Assembly (NCBI GenBank): GCA_028825335.1
Contig: JAPKAI010000015.1
Coordinates: 1 to 42,917, forward strand
Length of the DNA stretch: 42,917 bases
Origin: Gammaproteobacteria bacterium
GTDB taxonomy: Bacteria > Pseudomonadota > Gammaproteobacteria > Pseudomonadales > Pseudohongiellaceae
Reading direction: 5' to 3'
Of the stretch, positions 36,625 through 42,917 are shown piece after piece (positions within the stretch are counted from its first letter, which is position 1; every line of letters starts with the position of its first letter). A program made the translations under genes and the position numbers. Under the pieces are notes generated by a model, which searched no databases, was not told the DNA's origin, and saw only the letters and a list, made by a program, of their open reading frames with translations.

Positions 36625-37965
36625 CTAGGATCCAAGTTTTTTTTCTAGATAGTGGATGTTGACACAACCCTTATGAAACTCGGCATCGCGCACCAGGTCT
36701 TGATGCAGTGGGATATTGCAACGGATACCATCGATCAGCATCTCATCAAGAGCGATCTGCGTGCGTTTTAGTGCTGCTTCGCGAGTGTTTGCGTGGCAGA
36801 TAAGCTTGGCTATCAATGAGTCGTAGTGGGGCGGAACGCTATAGCCGCTATAGAGGTGTGAATCGACACGCACTCCATTGCCGCCCGGTGCGTGAAACAT
36901 CTTTATCTTGCCTGGGCTGGGCATAAACGTGACAGGGTCTTCGGCGTTGATTCGGCACTCGAAGGCGTGTCCACGGAAATGGATATCCTCTTGCTCATAA
37001 GACAGGGGCGCGCCGCCGGCTATTAGAAGTTGTTCTTTGACGATATCTACACCGGTAATCATTTCTGTAACGGGATGTTCTACCTGTACGCGCGTATTCA
37101 TTTCAATGAAGTAGAACGCTTCATCTTCATATAAAAACTCTAGGGTTCCAGCGCCTCTGTAATTCATGTTCTTACAAGCTTGGATGCAAGTCTGTGCGAC
37201 CTTAGCGCGTACTTTGTCAGGAATGCCCGGGGCTGGCGCCTCCTCTAATACTTTCTGATGGCGTCGCTGCAGAGAGCAGTCACGGTCGCCAAGGTAGAGT
37301 GCGTTGCCCTTGCCATCGCCGATAACTTGGATTTCCACATGGCGCGGATTCTCTAAGAACTTCTCTAGATAGACTACGGCGTTGCCGAAAAAAGATTTGG
37401 CCTCAGTCTGTGTGACGAATATTGCTTTGAGTAGGGCCGCCTCATTGTGCACAACACGCATGCCGCGGCCACCGCCGCCCGCTGTTGCCTTGATGATAAT
37501 TGGGTAGCCAATCTCTTTGGCCAGAGACAGTGTGCGCTCGTTGTTGTCGTCTATGGGGCCATTAGAGCCGGGTACGGTAGGTACGCCGGCCGCGCGCATT
37601 ACTTCGATGGCTGAAACCTTGTCGCCCATCAGCCGAATCGTCTCGGCAGTTGGGCCGATAAACGTGAAGCCACTGTTCTCGACCTGCTCGGCGAAGTCGG
37701 CGTTCTCCGATAAAAACCCGTAGCCGGGATGCACTGCATCGGCATCAGTCACTTCCATCGCAGAGATTATAGCGGGTGTATTGAGGTAGCTGTCTGTTGG
37801 GCTGGGCGGTCCTATACAGACCGACTCATCGGAGAGCCGAACATGCATTAGATCCCGGTCCGCCGTCGAATGGACAGCGACAGTTTTGATTCCAAGTTCT
37901 TTACAAGAGCGAAGTACACGCAGTGCGATTTCACCGCGATTGGCTATTAAAACTTTTTCTAGCAT
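36625..37965 (-). CDS. accC: Acetyl-CoA carboxylase, biotin carboxylase subunit
   Basis: ATP-dependent carboxylation of biotin on AccB, the first half of malonyl-CoA formation. The 446-residue ATP-grasp protein begins [20 protein letters not shown]. It shows [15 protein letters not shown], the glycine-rich ATP loop [20 protein letters not shown], the catalytic [16 protein letters not shown] and the C-terminal [21 protein letters not shown] is well spaced before the ATG. Translationally close to accB (40 bp). Confidence 0.98.
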   Translation of the reverse strand: MLEKVLIANRGEIALRVLRSCKELGIKTVAVHSTADRDLMHVRLSDESVCIGPPSPTDSYLNTPAIISAMEVTDADAVHPGYGFLSENADFAEQVENSGFTFIGPTAETIRLMGDKVSAIEVMRAAGVPTVPGSNGPIDDNNERTLSLAKEIGYPIIIKATAGGGGRGMRVVHNEAALLKAIFVTQTEAKSFFGNAVVYLEKFLENPRHVEIQVIGDGKGNALYLGDRDCSLQRRHQKVLEEAPAPGIPDKVRAKVAQTCIQACKNMNYRGAGTLEFLYEDEAFYFIEMNTRVQVEHPVTEMITGVDIVKEQLLIAGGAPLSYEQEDIHFRGHAFECRINAEDPVTFMPSPGKIKMFHAPGGNGVRVDSHLYSGYSVPPHYDSLIAKLICHANTREAALKRTQIALDEMLIDGIRCNIPLHQDLVRDAEFHKGCVNIHYLEKKLGS

Positions 37966-38005
37966 GAAGCTATCCTTGGATTAAGCTGGGCACACAAAAA
38001 GCGTT

Positions 38006-38446
38006 CTAACCGATTCTGATTAATGGCTGGTCGAACTCTATCGGCTCGCCATCTTCAACCAAAAAGGCTTCGATCACGCCTGATTGATCGGCCTCGATTT
38101 GATTCATCATCTTCATCGCTTCAACAATACACACCACGTCTCCTGCCTTTACATGTTTGCCAACCTCTGCGTACGCAGGAGAGGAGGGAGAGGGAGAGCG
38201 ATAGAAAGTTCCAACCATAGGGGACTTGATCACATTTCCTTCTGCGGCGGGAGCAGCGGCAGGTGCCGATGCACTAGGGGCCGGAGCTGCAGCATGAGCC
38301 GCCGGCGCGTTATAGGCAATCGGCGCAGGCATTGAGATGGCACCGCGGCTAATTCTAACCGACTCTTCGCCTTCCTTGATTTCGATTTCTGCGATGTCGG
38401 AAGATTCCAACAGCTCAATCAGTTTTTTTACTTTTCTAATGTCCAT
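38006..38446 (-). CDS. accB: Biotin carboxyl carrier protein of acetyl-CoA carboxylase
   Basis: Carries biotin between AccC and the transcarboxylase. The 146-residue protein has an N-terminal segment ([20 protein letters not shown]), an Ala/Pro-rich flexible linker (about 38-70) and the biotinyl domain with [12 protein letters not shown]. The biotinylated lysine is K112, 34 residues from the C terminus as in E. coli AccB. The linker is somewhat shorter than in E. coli (156 residues in total). Upstream of accC in the usual accBC arrangement, 21 bp after aroQ. Confidence 0.97.
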   Translation of the reverse strand: MDIRKVKKLIELLESSDIAEIEIKEGEESVRISRGAISMPAPIAYNAPAAHAAAPAPSASAPAAAPAAEGNVIKSPMVGTFYRSPSPSSPAYAEVGKHVKAGDVVCIVEAMKMMNQIEADQSGVIEAFLVEDGEPIEFDQPLIRIG

Positions 38447-38467
38447 AGGAATATCTCGCTTAGAGTC

Positions 38468-38908
38468 TTAGTTAGCTAGTTTTTTGCAAGCAGCTTGAAG
38501 CGCCAGCTCGTAACCTTGGGCTCCCAAGCCGATCACACACCCGACAGCGATGTCGGAAAAATAGGAATGATGTCGATACGCTTCGCGGCTGAATAGGTTT
38601 GAAAGATGCACCTCGATGAAGGGGATCTCACAGGCCAGGATCGCGTCACGAATAGCAATGCTAGTGTGGGTGAATCCACCAAAGTTCACGATCATGAATG
38701 CCGTGCCGTCTTTTCGCGCAACGTGCAATCGATCGATTATCTCGCCCTCAGAGTTAGCCTGCAGGCTGTCGAATTGATGACCCGACTCCGTGCATTTTGT
38801 TGCGAGGCGCTGATTAATGTTGTCCAAGGTGTCAGACCCATAGATGTGAGGTTCACGACTACCGAGTAGATTTAAGTTAGGTCCATGCAGGGCCAGTATT
38901 GATGCCAT
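38468..38908 (-). CDS. aroQ: Type II 3-dehydroquinate dehydratase
   Basis: Third step of the shikimate pathway. The 146-residue protein starts ASILALHGPNLNLLGSREPH and contains the catalytic arginine and tyrosine (R18, Y23), H81 in THTSIAIRD and H101 in IEVHLSN, and ends in RHHSYFSDIAVG and GLGAQGYELAL. The conserved NPGA substrate loop reads NFGG (75-78), an unusual change at the proline. AGGGGA precedes the ATG. The aroQ-accB-accC order is as in Pseudomonas. Confidence 0.95.
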   Translation of the reverse strand: MASILALHGPNLNLLGSREPHIYGSDTLDNINQRLATKCTESGHQFDSLQANSEGEIIDRLHVARKDGTAFMIVNFGGFTHTSIAIRDAILACEIPFIEVHLSNLFSREAYRHHSYFSDIAVGCVIGLGAQGYELALQAACKKLAN

Positions 38909-39032
38909 GTTTTTTCCCCTAATGTGGCGGCTGGGTGAATTTTCTCCCGAGAAGCCTAGTTAGCTATTTTGTCGGCATTTTCTCAGGAAATATCATGCAT
39001 TTCACGCTTTTTTGCGAAAGGAAGGTCTGAGT

Positions 39033-39524
39033 TTATGGATTTAGCAGAAATTCGAAGCGCTGGGGGGGGTAACAGAATCCCCAATCGGCACAGCCTTGAT
39101 AGTCGATGAAAATTCTTGCGTTCGACTCCGGCATGGTACTAAGACTGAGGTCGATATCTAGCTGGCCGTAATAGGCTTCTATATCTCCGAAGAACTGGTC
39201 ATTTTTCTTCAGGCCATCGGGCATCGTGACTTCTATGGGTAGCTCTGCCGAATCGGCTTGCTGGCTCAGTGTGAATTGGAATGCGTGCCTATACAGGTAG
39301 TGGCCATCCGGTAGGCTCCATACAATCTTGTATCGCCCTGGACTAGCGGCACTGACATAGAAAGGGAAAGCTTGTGCCACAGGGAGAGGCTGCGGAGAAA
39401 TGGATTGCACTTCTAGGCCTGAGATCGTGCGCGGTGTGAGCTGCGCTTGAGCCACGTTGCCTGCGAGCAGGAGAGTGCCAAGTAGCAGAGTCAGACTGAT
39501 TCGAAACGCGGAACTTATCTTCAT
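39033..39524 (-). CDS. Stand-alone DsbD N-terminal (alpha) domain, periplasmic
   Basis: A 163-residue secreted protein with a signal peptide (MKISSAFRISLTLLLGTLLL, cleavage near NVAQA, residue 27) followed by a single domain matching the N-terminal domain of the thiol reductase DsbD. Typical segments are FYVSAASPGRYKIVW-like strands, DQFFGDIEAYYGQLDIDL, and the redox pair C145/C151 in YQGCADWGFCYPP, six apart as C103/C109 in E. coli DsbD. The membrane domain and C-terminal thioredoxin domain are absent; the gene ends cleanly at the expected domain boundary, and the 124 bp to aroQ hold no remnant. Pseudomonas has full dsbD (dipZ) at this place beside aroQ. Either a natural single-domain form or the residue of a gene lost downstream. 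Confidence 0.85.
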   Translation of the reverse strand: MKISSAFRISLTLLLGTLLLAGNVAQAQLTPRTISGLEVQSISPQPLPVAQAFPFYVSAASPGRYKIVWSLPDGHYLYRHAFQFTLSQQADSAELPIEVTMPDGLKKNDQFFGDIEAYYGQLDIDLSLSTMPESNARIFIDYQGCADWGFCYPPQRFEFLLNP

Positions 39525-39574
39525 ACTAGGTTGGACCAGTTAAACTAAGAATAAGTTTCCTACCCAAGGCGTCC

Positions 39575-40792
39575 CTAGTTTTGATAACGATCAAAGACCA
39601 AGCAGGCATTGGTGCCACCGAAACCGAAGCTATTCGACATGACACGGTTCAGGGTAATGTCATCGTGCCGCTCGATTGCGATTGGCATTCCTTGTGCTTC
39701 TTCGTCTAGATTTTCGATATTGGCCGAAGCAGCAATAAAATCATTCTCCATCATCAATAGCGTGTAGATGGCTTCCTGTGCGCCTGCCGCGCCAAGTGAA
39801 TGACCCGTCAGCGACTTGGTTGAATTTAGTGTTGGTACGTTCTCACCAAACACGCTTTTAATAGCGCGTAGTTCCGAGACGTCACCGGCCGGTGTGCTAG
39901 TGCCGTGTGTGTTGATGTAGTCTACCGACCCTTCCAGACCATCGGTCGCTATCTGCATCGCGCGTGCGCCGCCTTCGCCTGCAGGTGCAACCATGTCATG
40001 GCCATCGGAGGTCGCCGCATATCCGGTCAGCTCGGCATAGATCTTTGCGCCTCGTGCTAGGGCGTGATCGAGAGACTCCATGACAAGAATTGCACCACCG
40101 CCAGCGATCACGAAGCCGTCGCGGTCAGCATCGAAAGCACGTGAGGCTTTGTCGGGAGTGTCGTTGTATTTAGTTGAAAGCGCGCCCATAGCATCGAACA
40201 TATGGCTCATTGTCCAATGTTCTGCCTCACCGCCTCCTGCGAATACTATATCCTGCTTGCCTAGCTGAATTAGCTCGGCTCCATGGCCAATGCAGTGTGC
40301 GCTGGTCGCACAGGCCGATGAGATCGTGTAGTTGACGCCTTTGATTTTGAATGGAGTGGCCAGACAAGCGGAGGTGGTGCTGCTCATCGTGCGTGTAACA
40401 CGGTAAGGCCCGACTCTGCGCAAACCTTTTTCGCGCATGATATCTGTGGATTCAAGCTGTTCTTCGGAGGAGCCGCCGCCGGAGCCCACTACCAATCCAG
40501 AGCGGAAATTGGATACTTCTTCTTCCGTGAGGTTGGCGTCAGATATCGCCTGCTCCATGGCTAGGTACGCATAAGCAGAGGCGTCGCCCATAAAACGGAG
40601 TATCTTGCGGTCTATCAGTTCCGCTGTGTCGATCTGCACGGATCCGCTGACATGGCTGCGCATGCCAATTTCTTCATAGGTGGGATTGTGCCGGATACCA
40701 CTGCGGCCCGCCTTGAGAGAATCCAGCACCGACTCTTTGTCATTGCCCAAACAGGACACAATTCCGATACCAGTAACAACAACGCGCTTCAT
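39575..40792 (-). CDS. fabB: 3-oxoacyl-ACP synthase I
   Basis: Elongating ketosynthase needed for unsaturated fatty acids, extending the cis-3-decenoyl-ACP made by FabA. From the ATG at 40792 it has 405 residues (E. coli 406), beginning [20 protein letters not shown]. The catalytic triad is C161 ([11 protein letters not shown]), His in [11 protein letters not shown] and His in [12 protein letters not shown], and the C terminus has [16 protein letters not shown] is well spaced before this ATG; an in-frame ATG eight codons earlier is less likely. It lies 42 bp after fabA. Confidence 0.98.
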   Translation of the reverse strand: MKRVVVTGIGIVSCLGNDKESVLDSLKAGRSGIRHNPTYEEIGMRSHVSGSVQIDTAELIDRKILRFMGDASAYAYLAMEQAISDANLTEEEVSNFRSGLVVGSGGGSSEEQLESTDIMREKGLRRVGPYRVTRTMSSTTSACLATPFKIKGVNYTISSACATSAHCIGHGAELIQLGKQDIVFAGGGEAEHWTMSHMFDAMGALSTKYNDTPDKASRAFDADRDGFVIAGGGAILVMESLDHALARGAKIYAELTGYAATSDGHDMVAPAGEGGARAMQIATDGLEGSVDYINTHGTSTPAGDVSELRAIKSVFGENVPTLNSTKSLTGHSLGAAGAQEAIYTLLMMENDFIAASANIENLDEEAQGMPIAIERHDDITLNRVMSNSFGFGGTNACLVFDRYQN

Positions 40793-40834
40793 ACAATTTC
40801 CCCAATCATTAAACAATCACGCATGCATCCTGCA

Positions 40835-41371
40835 TTAGAATGAGCTTCCTGATTTGAACAAACCAACTTTCAATGTTTTGGTGGTATAGATTGTCTTGCC
40901 ATCTACAGATACTGTTCCGTCGGCGATGCCCATAACTAGGCTTCTATTAATAAGTCGACTTATCGATAACTCGTAAACTACCTTCTTTGAAGTCGGCAGT
41001 ATTTCGCCAGTAAATTTCACCTCGCCAGCTCCAAGTGCCCGGCCCCTGCCAGGGTGACCACTCCAGCCGAGGTAGAATCCCAATAGTTGCCACAAGGCAT
41101 CTAATCCTAGGCATCCCGGCATGACTGGGTCGCCGGGAAAGTGACAGTCGAAAAACCAAAGCTCAGGCGTTATGTCGAGCTCCGCGATAATCTGACCGCG
41201 ACCGTGCTCGCCACCATCTGCATTGATCTCTACAATCCGGTCGAGCATGAGCATGTTGTCCACGGGTAACGCTGCGTTGCCCGGACCGAATAGGCGACCT
41301 TGGCCGCAATCTACCAGTTCTTCCAATGTATAAGAATTCTTAGGAACAAAGTTGTGTTCGACTTGTGTCAT
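40835..41371 (-). CDS. fabA: 3-hydroxydecanoyl-ACP dehydratase/isomerase
   Basis: Dehydrates 3-hydroxydecanoyl-ACP and isomerises the trans-2 to the cis-3 product, the branch point to unsaturated fatty acids. From the ATG at 41371 it has 178 residues (E. coli 172). The active-site histidine is H77 in [15 protein letters not shown] and the aspartate D91 in LGLDALW, offset by seven from E. coli H70/D84. The TTG at 41392 in frame lies within the purine-rich ribosome-binding site and is not used as start. First gene of the fabA-fabB pair, divergent from manC. Confidence 0.97.
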   Translation of the reverse strand: MTQVEHNFVPKNSYTLEELVDCGQGRLFGPGNAALPVDNMLMLDRIVEINADGGEHGRGQIIAELDITPELWFFDCHFPGDPVMPGCLGLDALWQLLGFYLGWSGHPGRGRALGAGEVKFTGEILPTSKKVVYELSISRLINRSLVMGIADGTVSVDGKTIYTTKTLKVGLFKSGSSF

Positions 41372-41382
41372 AAGCTGGTTAT

Positions 41383-41397
41383 ACCCCTCCAAGGGGT
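41383..41397 (-). promoter_or_regulatory. Small hairpin overlapping the fabA ribosome-binding site
   Basis: Minus-strand RNA ACCCCT-TGG-AGGGGT forms a six-pair stem with a three-base loop. The ribosome-binding sequence GGAGG lies partly in the loop and partly in the 3' arm, 14 bases before the fabA ATG. Folding would reduce access of the ribosome. The effect is inferred, not shown. Confidence 0.4.
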
Positions 41398-41443
41398 GGG
41401 TTCTTAAAGGCTGCGATGTTATCGCGCCGGGACCAAATAATCG

Positions 41444-41462
41444 ATCATAAATTGACTATGAT
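41444..41462. promoter_or_regulatory. Operator-like inverted repeat in the fabA/manC gap
   Basis: ATCATA-N7-TATGAT, perfect six-base arms, about 75 bp upstream of the fabA start and 110 bp upstream of manC. It does not resemble the FabR/DesT-type sites I know. The rest of the 178-bp region (41393-41570) is AT-rich; no convincing promoter could be assigned in either direction. Confidence 0.35.
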
Positions 41463-41570
41463 GGTTCTACAGGCTGGTGAATCAGTTCAATTTATTAAAA
41501 TAGGCAATATTTTGCTACTATGTCGTTCCTTTTCGTCATTCCGTTTTGGCAGTCCAAGGCAGCAGGCTCT

Positions 41571-42917
41571 ATGTTAATTCCCGTTATTCTCGCTGGTGGT
41601 GTGGGTTCCCGCCTCTGGCCAGTCTCCCGATCATTGCTACCAAAGCAATTTATTGAATTCCCTGACATGCAGGGCTCGCTATTTCAGAGCACATTGTCTC
41701 GTCTAGAGGGCGTGTCTGACCTCGAAGATCCGATAGTCGTTTGTAACACCGACCATCGCTTTCTGGTGGCAGAGCAACTGCGACAACTAGGCAAAGAGCA
41801 TTGCAATATATTACTAGAGCCGGTCGGCAGAAATACGGCGCCTGCGGCAGCTCTTGCTGCATTGTGTGCGCTGCAAGATAACGTGGACCCACTTCTCCTA
41901 GTATTGCCAGCCGATCACTTGATTCAGGATGAAACAGCATTTCTGCAAGCGATAGCTCAGGCATTGCTGTCCGCCAAGCAAGGAAAGTTGGTTACATTTG
42001 GACTAGTGCCAAGTGTCCCAGAAACTGGCTACGGCTATATACAGAAGGGTGCACAGCTAGGCGGCGAAAATGGATATTGTGTAGAGCAGTTTGTAGAAAA
42101 GCCGGATCAGGAAACCGCACAGGCCTATCTGGATAGCGGTAACTATTTTTGGAATAGTGGCATGTTTTTGTTTTCTGCCTCAGCTTACTTAGCGGAGCTT
42201 AAGCGGCATGCTTCAGATATTTTCGATAGCTGTCATCAAGCCCACACAAGTCTGGAGCGGGGAGAGGACTTTCATCTAATCCCAGAGTCAATCTTCGCGA
42301 GCTGTCGCAGTGATTCTATCGATTATGCTGTGATGGAGAAGACTGCCTCAGCTGTGGTTGTGCCACTTGAGGCGGGTTGGAATGACCTTGGTGCCTGGGA
42401 TGCGTTGTGGGAAGTGCGGGACAAGGATGAGCAGGGCAACGCATTATCTGGCGATGTAGTCACCTTCGATGTTAAAAATAGTTATATTCAATCTCAGTCT
42501 CGACTTGTTGCTGTTGCGGGGATACGAGATGTCGTAGTGGTTGAGACCGCGGATGCAGTGCTAGTGACTGACCGCTCTCAAGCGCAGTCCGTTAAAATAT
42601 TGGTGCAACAGCTGCAAGACCAACAGCGGGAAGAGAGTGCATTGCACCGATTGGTCTACCGTCCGTGGGGCTCTTATGAGTCTCTTAGCAGTCGGCCGGG
42701 CTGCCAAGTAAAGCATATAGTGGTCAATGCTGGCGCATCGCTCTCGCTGCAGCTTCACCATAAGAGGGCAGAACACTGGATAGTGCTCAAGGGAGTGGCT
42801 TTGGTAACCTGCGACAATAAAGAGTTCGAGCTGCGACCCAATGAATCAACGTATATTCCAGTCGGAAGTAAGCATAGACTGACTAATCCCAGCAATAATC
42901 CTATAGAGATTATCGAG
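41571..42917 (+). CDS. manC: Mannose-1-phosphate guanylyltransferase (probably bifunctional with mannose-6-phosphate isomerase), partial
   Basis: Makes GDP-mannose for exopolysaccharide, O-antigen or capsule. The open frame runs 449 codons from the ATG at 41571 to the window end without a stop, so the 3' end is missing; full members have about 470-480 residues. The nucleotidyltransferase domain opens LIPVILAGGVGSRLWPVSRS and shows LPADHLIQD, QFVEKPD, YFWNSGMFLF and SIDYAVMEK. The C-terminal cupin part (YRPWGSYESL, SLQLHHKRAEHWIVLKG) is that of type II isomerase/guanylyltransferases such as AlgA and CpsB. It begins a likely polysaccharide gene set outside the window. Confidence 0.93.
   Translation, partial: MLIPVILAGGVGSRLWPVSRSLLPKQFIEFPDMQGSLFQSTLSRLEGVSDLEDPIVVCNTDHRFLVAEQLRQLGKEHCNILLEPVGRNTAPAAALAALCALQDNVDPLLLVLPADHLIQDETAFLQAIAQALLSAKQGKLVTFGLVPSVPETGYGYIQKGAQLGGENGYCVEQFVEKPDQETAQAYLDSGNYFWNSGMFLFSASAYLAELKRHASDIFDSCHQAHTSLERGEDFHLIPESIFASCRSDSIDYAVMEKTASAVVVPLEAGWNDLGAWDALWEVRDKDEQGNALSGDVVTFDVKNSYIQSQSRLVAVAGIRDVVVVETADAVLVTDRSQAQSVKILVQQLQDQQREESALHRLVYRPWGSYESLSSRPGCQVKHIVVNAGASLSLQLHHKRAEHWIVLKGVALVTCDNKEFELRPNESTYIPVGSKHRLTNPSNNPIEIIE

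Noticed and set aside
1..42917. CRISPR array, insertion sequences, prophage, toxin-antitoxin or defence genes
   Set aside because: No spaced direct repeats, transposase, integrase or restriction-type proteins were seen; almost all genes are core housekeeping genes.

Overview
The window is about 43 kb of core bacterial chromosome from an aerobic, probably free-living gammaproteobacterium. Several conserved gene orders point there: the rpsU-dnaG-rpoD macromolecular synthesis operon divergent from tsaD, lptD-surA-pdxA-rsmA-apaG-apaH, amgK-murU beside lptD, trpG-trpD-trpC followed by a crp/vfr-type gene, an osmC-like gene and coq7, and accB-accC-prmA-(zinc ribbon/DUF3426)-dusB-fis-purH-purD. From memory the arrangement is closest to Pseudomonas and related marine gammaproteobacteria. 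FabA/FabB, Fis, Coq7 and type II AroQ fit this. I cannot name a genus.

Layout. 1-5939 (minus): tRNA-Ile2(CAU), an SDR oxidoreductase, rpoD, dnaG, yqeY, rpsU. 5940-6253: divergent intergenic region rich in inverted repeats. 6254-8216 (plus): tsaD, folB, folK. 8268-8600 (minus): a decayed glutathione S-transferase gene. 8685-18042 (minus): folM-like reductase, cca, apaH, apaG, rsmA, pdxA, surA, lptD, transcribed from lptD toward folM. 18266-21609 (plus): amgK, murU, a djlA-like gene, rpe. 21666-27310: trpE, trpG, trpD and trpC on plus, with a photolyase gene on minus between trpE and trpG. 27366-27875 (minus): a broken crp/vfr gene. 28237-28662 (plus): an osmC-family gene. 28727-41371 (minus): coq7, purD, purH, fis, dusB, the DUF3426 gene, prmA, accC, accB, aroQ, a stand-alone DsbD N-terminal domain, fabB, fabA. 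41571 to the end (plus): a mannose-1-phosphate guanylyltransferase gene cut by the window edge.

Functional links. The first cluster makes translation, replication-priming and transcription-initiation proteins. The lptD/surA and amgK/murU clusters meet at one intergenic region and join outer-membrane assembly to cell-wall sugar recycling. The fab and acc genes supply fatty-acid synthesis, and purH/purD purines.

No CRISPR array, prophage, insertion sequence, toxin-antitoxin pair or recognisable defence island is visible, and I see no clearly undescribed multi-gene system. The points that deserve a second look are smaller: a crp/vfr-family pseudogene with two lesions and a remaining CRP-like operator, a GST pseudogene lacking its C-terminal helical domain, a DsbD N-terminal domain encoded alone at a dsbD-like locus, a photolyase gene splitting the trp genes with no gph between rpe and trpE, and several inverted repeats at promoters or ribosome-binding sites.
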